A stretch of 14,765 bases of DNA from an uncultured Clostridium sp. Its GTDB lineage: Bacteria; Bacillota; Clostridia; Clostridiales; Clostridiaceae. The translations under genes and the position numbers were made by a program. How positions within the stretch are numbered: position 1 is the stretch's first letter; the number at the start of each line of letters is the position of its first letter. Positions 7,381 to 14,739 of this stretch are shown piece after piece. The DNA is taken from positions 1 through 14,765 of the forward strand of contig CAMNZV010000019.1 in assembly GCA_946575275.1 (NCBI GenBank), written 5' to 3'. Below the pieces are notes generated by a model. The model did no database searches. It was given only the letters and a program-made list of their open reading frames with translations, and was not told where the DNA came from.

Positions 7381-7971
7381 TTGAAAAAGTATAAAGGTAT
7401 AGGAGTTATAGTAATAATAGTTGCAATTTCAATATTTGCTATTTTTTCTTATGTAAATGGTGGAAAAGATAGTTTAAATAAAAATAATACAGAAAGTATT
7501 TTTGTTGAATCAGAGGAAGTAGTGAATATAAGTAACAATGTAAATGAAATAGTTGTTGAAATAAAGGGGGAAGTTGTTAATCCTAATATATATTGGATGA
7601 GGGAAGATAGTATTATTCAGGATTTAATTGATAAAGCAGGAGGTCTTACATCAAATGCAGAAATATCAGGTATTAATAGGGCAGAACTTTTAAGTAATCA
7701 CAGCTCTATTATTATTCCAAATAAAAATTCTAATGAAAGTGCTAGCATAGATATAAAGGAAAATGTACAAAATAAAGATGGAAAAATAAATATTAATACA
7801 GCAAATGAAAGTGAGCTTGATTCACTTCCGGGAATTGGGAAAAGTAAAGCTGAAGCTATAATTAAATATCGGGAGGATAATGGCAAATTTAAATCAATAG
7901 AAGATATCAAAAATGTTAGTGGAATTGGTGAGTCTGCCTTTGAAAAAATAAAAGAAAAAATAACAATATAA
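7381..7971 (+). CDS. comEA: ComEA-like helix-hairpin-helix DNA-binding protein
   Basis: A 196-residue membrane-anchored protein resembling ComEA, the surface DNA receptor of natural transformation. One membrane helix spans about residues 6-25, with the rest outside. A soluble-ligand-binding beta-grasp (SLBB) domain lies at about 58-120, including V-E-I-K-G-E-V and D-K-A-G-G-L. The C-terminal tandem helix-hairpin-helix domain (about 135-196) has I-N-T-A-N-E-S-E-L, L-P-G-I-G-K-S-K-A and V-S-G-I-G-E-S-A-F, the usual DNA-backbone-binding pattern. Start chosen at TTG 7381 from the GAGGTGAG site. No comEB or comEC follows, so competence is not shown by this locus alone. It is divergent from the carboxypeptidase gene. 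Confidence 0.9.
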   Translation: MKKYKGIGVIVIIVAISIFAIFSYVNGGKDSLNKNNTESIFVESEEVVNISNNVNEIVVEIKGEVVNPNIYWMREDSIIQDLIDKAGGLTSNAEISGINRAELLSNHSSIIIPNKNSNESASIDIKENVQNKDGKININTANESELDSLPGIGKSKAEAIIKYREDNGKFKSIEDIKNVSGIGESAFEKIKEKITI

Positions 7972-7977
7972 GATAGG

Positions 7978-8041
7978 TTGTTTAAAATTAATTAAATTAA
8001 TGATATAATGTATCAGTGTTAGGTAAAAATGTTTTAAACAA
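7978..8041. repeat. 10-bp inverted repeat flanking the lipoprotein promoter
   Basis: TTGTTTAAAA (7978-7987) and TTTTAAACAA (8032-8041) are perfect reverse complements separated by 44 bases, with the -10 element and an imperfect palindrome between them. The arms are A+T rich, so chance is possible; a regulator site or a leader-RNA stem is the alternative. Confidence 0.4.
7981..8009 (+). promoter_or_regulatory. Promoter upstream of the lipoprotein gene
   Basis: TTTAAA (7981-7986) and TATAAT (8004-8009) are 17 bases apart, and TG at 8001-8002 gives an extended -10. This starts about 10 bases after the comEA stop. The -10 lies within an imperfect palindrome, TGATATAATGTATCA (8001-8015). Confidence 0.6.
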
Positions 8042-8062
8042 TATCACTTATGGAGGGATATT

Positions 8063-8758
8063 ATGGCTAAGAAAATATTAACTATAGTTATAGGTACCCT
8101 GATGTCACTTTCTTTAGTAAGCTGTGGTTTTCAATCTAAAGTAGAAAGTACAAGTGAATCTAATAATGCTATTTCTATTGAAGAATCTTATGATAAGTTA
8201 GAGGGAACTTGGGCTGAAAATATAACATCATTGGAATTGACATCAAAATATAACGAGCTATTAAAAAAGGTTGAAGACAAAACAAAACAATATGGTTTAA
8301 AATATACAAAGGAAGAAGATGTTGTCAAGGGAGAGGGAGACAAAATAGAGAATTCAAGTTACATATATCTAGATCAAAAGGATCCAGAGAAAAATCGTAT
8401 GGAAAGTCTTTATTTTGGAATAACTTTCTTTGGTCAATCTAAGGAGACGGGTCAAATAGTGCTAAAAACTTCTTTGAATTTCGATGGGGATTTGGCGTTA
8501 AAAGATAGTGATTTTGATTTTGGGAAAACAGCGTTAGCATCTTATGGAGCATTATTAACTGGAGATGAAGATAGAGATTATTCTGATATTAATACACAAA
8601 TTAAAAATGTATTAGAAAGCGAAAGTGGAGAAGGAATAATTAAAAATAGCATTGATGGTTTATATGAAGAATTTACTGTTTCAAAGGATTGTATAGTGTA
8701 TAGACTTGAAACAAAGAAATTTGATTTCTTAAAAGGTGCAGAAACAATCGGTAATTAA
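8063..8758 (+). CDS. Putative lipoprotein of unknown function
   Basis: A 231-residue protein I do not recognise. The N-terminus is a lipoprotein signal: positive M-A-K-K, a hydrophobic stretch, then the lipobox L18-V-S-C21, so Cys21 should be lipidated and the protein anchored on the outer face of the membrane. The mature part is hydrophilic and acidic, has no cysteine pattern or enzyme motif I can name, and looks like a single globular domain. It has a clear ribosome binding site (GGAGGG about 8052-8057) and its own promoter upstream. The small RDD membrane protein follows 24 bases after its stop, so the two are probably expressed together. Confidence 0.85.
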   Translation: MAKKILTIVIGTLMSLSLVSCGFQSKVESTSESNNAISIEESYDKLEGTWAENITSLELTSKYNELLKKVEDKTKQYGLKYTKEEDVVKGEGDKIENSSYIYLDQKDPEKNRMESLYFGITFFGQSKETGQIVLKTSLNFDGDLALKDSDFDFGKTALASYGALLTGDEDRDYSDINTQIKNVLESESGEGIIKNSIDGLYEEFTVSKDCIVYRLETKKFDFLKGAETIGN

Positions 8759-8782
8759 TTATTATTTTTAGGAGGAAAGATT

Positions 8783-9010
8783 ATGAAAAGACTACTTGCT
8801 AGCATTGTAGACGAAATAATTATTTTTGGAGGATCAGCTTTAATTTATTTATTAATTGAACTAATTATGAACTTAATAGGTTTTAGATTCACAGGATTTT
8901 TAACAGTTTATATTATTATTGCAGCTGTATTAAGTGTAATATATTTTCCAATTGTTGAATCAACAGGATTAAACAACACAATTGGTAAGAAAATTTTTGA
9001 TGTAAAATAG
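8783..9010 (+). CDS. Small RDD-family membrane protein
   Basis: A 75-residue membrane protein. Its start, K-R-L-L-A-S-I-V-D-E-I-I, matches the beginning of RDD domains (Arg, Ala, Asp pattern), and its end, N-N-T-I-G-K-K-I-F-D-V-K, matches the T-x-G-K segment that follows the second helix. Two membrane helices are likely at about 12-33 and 39-59. Most RDD proteins are longer and carry a third helix, so this is a minimal or truncated version; the strong AGGAGG site at about 8770-8775 and the clean frame suggest it is expressed. The function of the RDD family is mostly unclear, with transport roles proposed for some members. It lies between the lipoprotein and the RNA methyltransferase genes. 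Confidence 0.78.
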   Translation: MKRLLASIVDEIIIFGGSALIYLLIELIMNLIGFRFTGFLTVYIIIAAVLSVIYFPIVESTGLNNTIGKKIFDVK

Positions 9011-9031
9011 AATTTTAAGTAGGAGTATTAG

Positions 9032-10396
9032 ATGAAAAAAGGAAGCGAAATATTAGTAAAAATAGAAAAGACTGAATTCCCATCTATTGGTGTTGGAAAT
9101 CTTGAAGGTAAAAAAATATATGTAAAGAATAGTTTTCCGGGACAAGTTATAAGGGGAAAGGTTAAAAAGAAAAAAGCTGACTATGCTGAAATAAAATTAT
9201 TAGAAGTGGAAGAGAAGGCAGATTATGAAATACAGGCAAAATGTCCACATTTTGGTGTTTGTGGAGGCTGTTCATCTCAAACTCTAACTTATGAAAAGCA
9301 ATTAGAATTATTATCTGAAGAGGTAAAGGACCTGTTTGCAAATGCAAATTTACAAACAGGAACATATGAGGATATAGCCTTTAGTGAGCTTCAATATGAA
9401 TATAGAAATAAAATGGAGTTCACTTTTGGTGATATGGAAAAGGGCGGAGAATTAACTCTTGGAATGCATATTAAAAATAAATCCTTTGGAATTATTAATG
9501 TAGATGAATGTAAAATTGTTGATGAGGATTTTAGAAAAATAATTAAATCAACAGTTGAATATTTTAGAAAAACAAACTTACCCTATTACAGAGTAATGAA
9601 AAGGGAAGGTTATTTAAGGCATTTGGTTATTAGAAAGGCAAAAAATACTGGGGAAATAATGATTAATATTGTTACCACAACTCAGATAGATTTTGACTTA
9701 AGTGAATATACTGAAATACTTAAAAACATTGATTTTACAGGTAAATTAGTATCAGTACTTCATACTGAAAATGATTCCTTTTCTGATGCAGTTGTGCCAG
9801 ATAAGGTTAACATTTTATATGGTATTGATCATATTCAAGAAAATCTACTTGGACTTAAATTCAACATATCTCCATTTTCTTTTTTTCAAACTAATTCTAA
9901 GGGAGCAGAAGAGCTTTACAGTATAGTTAGGGATTATTTAGGAAATAGTGATAACAAGGTAGTATTTGATTTGTACTGTGGAACAGGAACTATAGGACAA
10001 ATTGTTGCTCCTAATGCAAATAAGGTTGTGGGAATTGAGCTTGTAGAAGAGGCAGTGCTTGCAGCAAGAGAAAATGCAAAGCTTAATGGATTAAATAACT
10101 GCGAGTTTTTACCTGGAGATGTAGCTGAAATTATTAAGACAGTTAAGGATAAGCCAGATATTATTATTTTAGATCCGCCAAGAAGTGGAGTTCATCCAAA
10201 GGCATTAGATTATGTTATTAAATTTAATGCTCCTGAAATAATTTATGTGTCTTGTAACCCTAAATCCTTAGTTAATGATTTGTCTGTTTTAGTGGAAAGT
10301 GGGTATAGGGTTGTAAAAACTAGGGTTAAGGATATGTTCCCTAATACACCTCATGTGGAGACGGTAGTAGGAATACGTCGCAAAGATACCTTATAA
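9032..10396 (+). CDS. rlmD: 23S rRNA (uracil-C5)-methyltransferase, RlmD/RumA family
   Basis: A 454-residue SAM-dependent RNA m5U methyltransferase. An N-terminal TRAM RNA-binding domain covers about 1-65. An iron-sulfur cluster motif follows, with C71, C77 and C80 ([10 protein letters not shown]) and probably C160. The SAM-binding domain shows D313-L-Y-C-G-T-G, D381-P-P-R-S-G and the catalytic Cys408 in Y-V-S-C-N-P. A C-terminal H-V-E-T-V supplies the usual catalytic-base glutamate. Length and motif order match the RumA/TrmA family. Which uracil is modified (U1939, U747 or both, in E. coli numbering) cannot be told from sequence, so the gene symbol marks the family. An AGGAG site lies about ten bases before the ATG. 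Confidence 0.94.
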   Translation: MKKGSEILVKIEKTEFPSIGVGNLEGKKIYVKNSFPGQVIRGKVKKKKADYAEIKLLEVEEKADYEIQAKCPHFGVCGGCSSQTLTYEKQLELLSEEVKDLFANANLQTGTYEDIAFSELQYEYRNKMEFTFGDMEKGGELTLGMHIKNKSFGIINVDECKIVDEDFRKIIKSTVEYFRKTNLPYYRVMKREGYLRHLVIRKAKNTGEIMINIVTTTQIDFDLSEYTEILKNIDFTGKLVSVLHTENDSFSDAVVPDKVNILYGIDHIQENLLGLKFNISPFSFFQTNSKGAEELYSIVRDYLGNSDNKVVFDLYCGTGTIGQIVAPNANKVVGIELVEEAVLAARENAKLNGLNNCEFLPGDVAEIIKTVKDKPDIIILDPPRSGVHPKALDYVIKFNAPEIIYVSCNPKSLVNDLSVLVESGYRVVKTRVKDMFPNTPHVETVVGIRRKDTL

Positions 10397-10407
10397 TCCT
10401 TGAATTC

Positions 10408-10503
10408 ATGCACTTTACCAGCTTTTTTAACTTTAACACAAAAGACGATGATTTTAGAAATAAAGAGGTCATAAAAGGTGTTAAGGTAAGAGTTGGTATT
10501 TAA
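10408..10503 (+). pseudogene. Short open frame, possible 3' relic of a lost gene
   Basis: An ATG-started frame of 31 codons ends at TAA 10501-10503. The residues after position 12, including D-D-D-F-R-N-K-E-V-I-K-G-V-K-V-R-V-G-I, look like ordinary protein rather than random A+T-rich translation. There is no ribosome binding site before the ATG, and I do not recognise the family. A remnant of a gene end left by a deletion or insertion event downstream of rlmD is one explanation; a chance frame is the other. Confidence 0.3.
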
Positions 10504-10547
10504 TAGGGTGTGAGGGGATATGTTAGTGTAATTTTAATATGAAATAG

Positions 10548-10596
10548 AAAAAGACTATGAAGGAAGCTTTTTAGATAATAACTTCATGGTCTTTTT
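10548..10596. terminator. Terminator upstream of the ATPase-TIR operon
   Basis: AAAAAGACTATGAAG (10548-10562) pairs with CTTCATGGTCTTTTT (10582-10596) across 15 positions with one G-U wobble and a 19-base loop. The flanking A and T tracts would allow termination in either direction. It separates the lipoprotein-RDD-rlmD unit from the ATPase-TIR pair, so the latter needs its own promoter. Confidence 0.88.
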
Positions 10597-10751
10597 ATGT
10601 TTTAGAAAGCGAGATTGATGTTATTATTCATATAATAGTGTACAAGGATATATATATTGTGGAAGATTGTTGGTAATTCAGAAGGAAAATTAGGAGTTTT
10701 GTAGAATATTAATAATTGATTTACAGGAATTGACGAAAGGTAGAATTACTT

Positions 10752-13700
10752 ATGGCATATATTGATAAAATACAAGATGCTCAGAAAAAAGCATATAGTC
10801 ATTTAATTGCAACTAAAATTCTTGACTTAATGGATAATTTAAGGTTGAATTCCAATGGGAATGCTTCAAGGCGTTGGATATGGGAACTGCTTCAAAATGC
10901 AAAAGATGTTTCTTATGAAGATAGAAAAATTGTCACTAAAATAAATTTAGATACAAATAAAAAAATATTAGAATTTAGCCATAATGGGAAACCATTCACA
11001 TCCGAAAATATAACATTTTTAATTGAGCAAGTTTCCACAAAAGAAAGAGAAAAAAGTAAAGAAATTGCATCTAAAACGACAGGGAAATTTGGGACCGGAT
11101 TTCTAACTACGCATTTACTATCTGAAATTGTAACTATTAGTGGGGTATTGAAAGATCCTGATGAACCATATAAAAAATTCGAACTAACTTTGGATAGAAG
11201 CGGTAGGAATATTAATTCAATTATAGAATCGGTGGAACGTTCCATAGAAGAACTTAATAGTATTGATTTTACTCCAGATATGAAAAATTATTTTCCAAAT
11301 GATTTTAATACTAAATTTATGTATCAACTTGATGAAAATGGTGTCCTAGTTGCTGAAAAAGGTATTAAAGACATATTTGATTCTCTCATTTTTACATTAG
11401 TTTTTTTACCAGAGATTAAATCTGTTTATATTGATAATTTAAATGTTAAATATGAAGTGCTAAAAGATTATGAATATTTGAGCGAAAATATTAAACTTTA
11501 TACAGTAATTGAAACAGCTGGAGATATTATAAAACAGCATAAGATTATTGTTTTAAATAGAAATAACGTTACAATAGCAATTCAAGTAGAGCAAATTAAT
11601 AATCGAATATTTTTAAAGGAGTTTAATAGATATACACCAAGAATATTTTGTGATTTTCCACTTGTGGGAACAGAGAACTTTCCGTTTCCTACTATAATTA
11701 ATAGCCCTAATTTTAATCCTAATGAGCCACGTGATGGAATTTATTTAACTGACAATAATGATGAAAAGATTATTGAAAATAAATCAATTATGTTAAATGC
11801 ATTAGAATTATATTATGAGTTAATTGATTTTGCATCAAATGAAAATTGGGGAAATATGTACTTGTTTGCATCTAAGGTTAATTCAATATTAGATGTGGAG
11901 TGGCTTTCAAATAAATGGATTATAAACGAGATTAGTAACAAAATTAAAGATAAGCTTCTAACTGTTCCTATTATTGACACACAAAATGGAGAGAGAGTTG
12001 CAATAAAAAACGAAGAGGGTAAGTTTAACATTTGGTTTCCATCAAATAAAGATAAGACAATAAGAAATAAAATTTGGAAATTGTGTAGTTATTGGATACC
12101 AAGCAAGCTACCACTTAAAGAAGATATAGATAGTTGGTATGATGTCTTATGGGCAAAATGTAGAAATTTAACTATGGAAGAGTTAACAAGTAGGTTGCAA
12201 GAAAAAAAAGATATAAAATCTTTACAAGATAAGCTTGGTAGCTGTATAGATGTTATTGAATGGCTGAACTTATACTATGAATTATTAAATGATGAATCGA
12301 TTTTTATTGAAAATATTGTTGGGGATAAGTACTCAGTAATACCAAATCAAAATGGAGTATTAAAAAAAAGAACGGAGCTTAAAATTGACAAAGATATAGA
12401 GGAAGAGCTAAAAAATGTTTTATGTATTTTAGGTGAGGACTGTAGAGATTATTTAATACATAAGAATGTGTTAACTGGAGAAAAAATACAATATTATACT
12501 ATAGAACAAAAAAGTATTATTAATAAAATCAATGAGTTTCTTACAGAAAATTCCAACAAATTCACTAATGATGCTTGCTACTATTTAATTTCCTTATTTT
12601 CTAGTGAAATTGATTTTCCAAAAGAACGTGAAACGATATATAAATTTTGTAGAACTATTTTTCAAGCAAAAGTTAAAGATAAGAGAAAAATAGTTAATTG
12701 GTCTAAAAATATATGGGAGAATGTTGATAAAAAAGTAATTTTTAATTTGGTAATGGAAATATCAAAAAATAAAAATATAGAAAAGTTAACTGAAGAATTT
12801 ATGTTTACTGATTGTAGTGAAGCATTGAAATGGCTTAATAGTTTGATAACATTCCTTGTTGAAAATGGGTATGATTATTTAATCAATCATAGAGAAATGC
12901 CAATCTTACCAAATCAAAACGGTAATTTTGTTATTAAAGATGATTTGTTTCTTGATAATGGTGACATTGATAATGATTTAAAAGACATATCATATGATTT
13001 GGGTTATGACTTCAGAAAAGAGATGCTAAGTATGGATATTTTTTTAGATTTACCTCAAAATAGAACTAAGACTCAAAAAGATGTGGCAGATGAAATTTCA
13101 AATATGGTAAAAAAGAAACTGCATGAAGTACCAATAAGTGATGAAATAAAACAAATATTTAGAAAATTGCTCATTTGGTTTAATGAAAATGAGGAGAAAG
13201 CAAAAGAGTATTTTACAGATTTATATAAGAATAAGCATAAATTGTATGATGATGCTGAAATAGTTGAGAATATGGAAAAAGCAGCGAAATATGATGAAAT
13301 AATGGACAAGTTTAATATTAAAGACTATAAGAGTCTAGAAAAAATATTGGAGTCTACTACATACTACAATATGGATGAATCAAGTAATAAACAAGAAATA
13401 ACGGAAAATATTTTAGCACAATTGGGAATTTTCACACCTGAAGAATTGGAGGCTGCTTTCGGAAATAAAGTATTTTCAGATAATTTTATCCACGTTTCAG
13501 ATAAGGAACTTTTTAAATTTGAATATGTTCAAAATATTATTAAACGTTCAATAAATAATGTTTTTAGGCATTTAGAAAGTAAATCTGAATATAAATTGGA
13601 GGATTGTGAAGAAATAGCTAAAACCATTTTTTCTGTTACAAAAAATGATGAAGATATTTATATAATAATTAGACCGTCAGATTATGATCAAATAATAATT

Positions 13701-13850
13701 TATTATGATTCAGAAAAAGATTTACTAGATTATGAAAAAGATTGTGAATTATGGGTTGATGACGGCGTTTCAACTCCTCAAAAAATTACTTTTGGCAAAA
13801 TATTAAAAATAACTGGAGTAAATAAAATCCCACTTAAAAAGATAAGATGA
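10752..13850 (+). CDS. Large sacsin-like GHKL ATPase, putative defence protein
   Basis: A 1032-residue cytoplasmic protein with no membrane segment. Residues 1 to about 200 form a GHKL (Hsp90/sacsin-N-like) ATP-binding domain. The N-box is E45-L-L-Q-N49-A-K-D52; a G1-like loop reads S77-H-N-G80, without the usual Asp; the lid glycine motif is G112-K-F-G-T-G-F118. The middle has no named domain that I recognise, but three Q-N-G motifs in similar settings (411-413, 533-535, 722-724) suggest repeated modules as in sacsin-like proteins. The last 75 or so residues (I-I-R-P-S-D, then E-L-W-V-D-D-G) look like a separate C-terminal domain. AAAGG precedes the ATG. The AlbA_2-TIR gene follows after 16 bases. 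I infer ATP-driven sensing or switching of that partner; function is not established. Confidence 0.8.
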   Translation: MAYIDKIQDAQKKAYSHLIATKILDLMDNLRLNSNGNASRRWIWELLQNAKDVSYEDRKIVTKINLDTNKKILEFSHNGKPFTSENITFLIEQVSTKEREKSKEIASKTTGKFGTGFLTTHLLSEIVTISGVLKDPDEPYKKFELTLDRSGRNINSIIESVERSIEELNSIDFTPDMKNYFPNDFNTKFMYQLDENGVLVAEKGIKDIFDSLIFTLVFLPEIKSVYIDNLNVKYEVLKDYEYLSENIKLYTVIETAGDIIKQHKIIVLNRNNVTIAIQVEQINNRIFLKEFNRYTPRIFCDFPLVGTENFPFPTIINSPNFNPNEPRDGIYLTDNNDEKIIENKSIMLNALELYYELIDFASNENWGNMYLFASKVNSILDVEWLSNKWIINEISNKIKDKLLTVPIIDTQNGERVAIKNEEGKFNIWFPSNKDKTIRNKIWKLCSYWIPSKLPLKEDIDSWYDVLWAKCRNLTMEELTSRLQEKKDIKSLQDKLGSCIDVIEWLNLYYELLNDESIFIENIVGDKYSVIPNQNGVLKKRTELKIDKDIEEELKNVLCILGEDCRDYLIHKNVLTGEKIQYYTIEQKSIINKINEFLTENSNKFTNDACYYLISLFSSEIDFPKERETIYKFCRTIFQAKVKDKRKIVNWSKNIWENVDKKVIFNLVMEISKNKNIEKLTEEFMFTDCSEALKWLNSLITFLVENGYDYLINHREMPILPNQNGNFVIKDDLFLDNGDIDNDLKDISYDLGYDFRKEMLSMDIFLDLPQNRTKTQKDVADEISNMVKKKLHEVPISDEIKQIFRKLLIWFNENEEKAKEYFTDLYKNKHKLYDDAEIVENMEKAAKYDEIMDKFNIKDYKSLEKILESTTYYNMDESSNKQEITENILAQLGIFTPEELEAAFGNKVFSDNFIHVSDKELFKFEYVQNIIKRSINNVFRHLESKSEYKLEDCEEIAKTIFSVTKNDEDIYIIIRPSDYDQIIIYYDSEKDLLDYEKDCELWVDDGVSTPQKITFGKILKITGVNKIPLKKIR

Positions 13851-13852
13851 TG

Positions 13853-13857
13853 AAAGG
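13853..13857 (+). promoter_or_regulatory. Ribosome binding site of the AlbA_2-TIR gene
   Basis: AAAGG at 13853-13857, three bases after the ATPase stop, is nine bases before GTG 13867 and fifteen before the next in-frame ATG at 13873. Spacing therefore favours the GTG. An ATG at 13865 is out of frame and meets a stop after three codons. Confidence 0.5.
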
Positions 13858-13866
13858 AAAATTTAT

Positions 13867-14712
13867 GTGTCGATGAGATATGAAATTGAAAATTTAATTT
13901 CTAATATAAATGTAGCTTCAGTAATATGCAAACCAATATTAGTTAATTCCAAAAATATTGCTAAAATGATAAGTGCATTTTCAAATACTAATGGTGGTGG
14001 TTATATAATTTTTGGTGCAGAGTTAGATAGTGAAAAAATTAATATTCTAGGCTTAAGTAGAGAATTTTATGTAGATTCATTTATTGATAAAGCTATCAAT
14101 TTGTTAGAGACAAAAACAGAGATAGAATATGAATTTATGAATATTAATAATAATAATATACTTGCAATTAAAGTTTCAAAATCTAAAGAAATTATATTAT
14201 TTCAAAATAATAAATATATTATTGAAAATAATGAAATAACGAAATGTAAAGGAGAGATTATTTTGGATAAAACAAAAGTATTTATAGTTCACGGGCATGA
14301 TAATTTAGCAAAAGAAGAAACAGCAAGGTTTATTGAAAAACTTGGTTTTGAAGCTATAGTATTACATGAACAAGCAAGTGGTGGAGATACTATTATAGAA
14401 AAAATTGAGAGATATTCAAATGTAGGATTTGGAATTGTTTTGTATACACCATGTGATTTAGGGAAAAATAAAGATGGTGTAGAATTAAAGAAACGTGCTA
14501 GACAAAATGTTATTTTTGAGCACGGATATTTAATTGGAAAAATTGGACGTAAAAATGTATGTGCATTAGTGAAAGATGAAATAGAAAAGCCAAATGATAT
14601 CGCTGGGGTAGTATATATTGATATGGATACAAGTGGATCATGGAAAAGCAAATTAATATTAGAAATGAAAAATTCAGGTTATAATATAGACGCTAATCTA
14701 CTTTATAAGTAA
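13867..14712 (+). CDS. AlbA_2/Schlafen-like domain fused to a PF10137-type TIR-like domain
   Basis: A 281-residue two-domain protein. Residues about 5-125 resemble the AlbA_2 (Schlafen-related) domain, with I35-S-A-F-S-N-T-N-G-G-G-Y-I-I-F-G50 as its hallmark; this fold often binds nucleic acid. Residues about 136-275 match the TIR-like predicted nucleotide-binding domain (PF10137): V138-F-I-V-H-G-H-D145, V-L-H-E-Q, G173-D-T-I-I-E178-K-I-E, V-L-Y-T-P, R210-A-R-Q-N-V-I-F-E218 and a G-x-W near the end. Glu178 is in the place of the TIR NADase glutamate. No signal or membrane segment is seen. Relatives of this TIR-like domain act as immune effectors. Paired with the ATPase 16 bases upstream, a nucleotide-consuming effector role is a reasonable inference, not a demonstrated one. 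Confidence 0.86.
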   Translation: MSMRYEIENLISNINVASVICKPILVNSKNIAKMISAFSNTNGGGYIIFGAELDSEKINILGLSREFYVDSFIDKAINLLETKTEIEYEFMNINNNNILAIKVSKSKEIILFQNNKYIIENNEITKCKGEIILDKTKVFIVHGHDNLAKEETARFIEKLGFEAIVLHEQASGGDTIIEKIERYSNVGFGIVLYTPCDLGKNKDGVELKKRARQNVIFEHGYLIGKIGRKNVCALVKDEIEKPNDIAGVVYIDMDTSGSWKSKLILEMKNSGYNIDANLLYK

Positions 14713-14722
14713 ATAATTTCTA

Positions 14723-14739
14723 TTATGTAAATTACATAA
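14723..14739. repeat. Perfect palindrome after the AlbA_2-TIR gene
   Basis: TTATGTAA-A-TTACATAA is an 8-bp inverted repeat with a one-base centre, eleven bases after the last stop codon. The centre is too small for a terminator loop and no T-tract follows. A TATAAT at 14750-14755 lies downstream, so an operator near the promoter of a gene outside the window is possible. Confidence 0.45.

Larger units (their letters stand above)
10397..10751. other. Intergenic region between rlmD and the ATPase-TIR operon
   Basis: This 355-base stretch has no convincing full gene. It contains a 31-codon open frame that may be a gene relic (10408-10503), a strong hairpin terminator (10548-10596), and an A+T-rich leader to the next gene. 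A TATAAT at 10631-10636 is a possible -10 for the ATPase gene, but no -35-like hexamer lies 15-19 bases upstream and there is no extended TG. No tRNA, direct repeats or attachment site were seen. Confidence 0.7.

Noticed and set aside
10645..10658. Short AT dinucleotide run as a repeat element
   Set aside because: It is a few units long in A+T-rich intergenic DNA and shows no further structure.
10752..13850. HtpG/Hsp90 chaperone, histidine kinase or MutL as the identity of the large ATPase
   Set aside because: The GHKL domain is present, but there is no Hsp90 middle domain, histidine phosphoacceptor or MutL C-terminal pattern, and the length and QNG modules fit sacsin-like proteins better.
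14289..14651. Antisense open frame inside the AlbA_2-TIR gene
   Set aside because: It mirrors the conserved TIR-like coding strand and has no supporting start signals; the same holds for antisense frames within the ATPase gene.
13867..14712. Thoeris ThsB or a classical TIR protein
   Set aside because: The C-terminal sequence follows the PF10137-type pattern (HGHD, TIIEKIE, RARQNV) with an AlbA_2-like N-terminus, and no ThsA-like SIR2/SLOG partner is present in the window.
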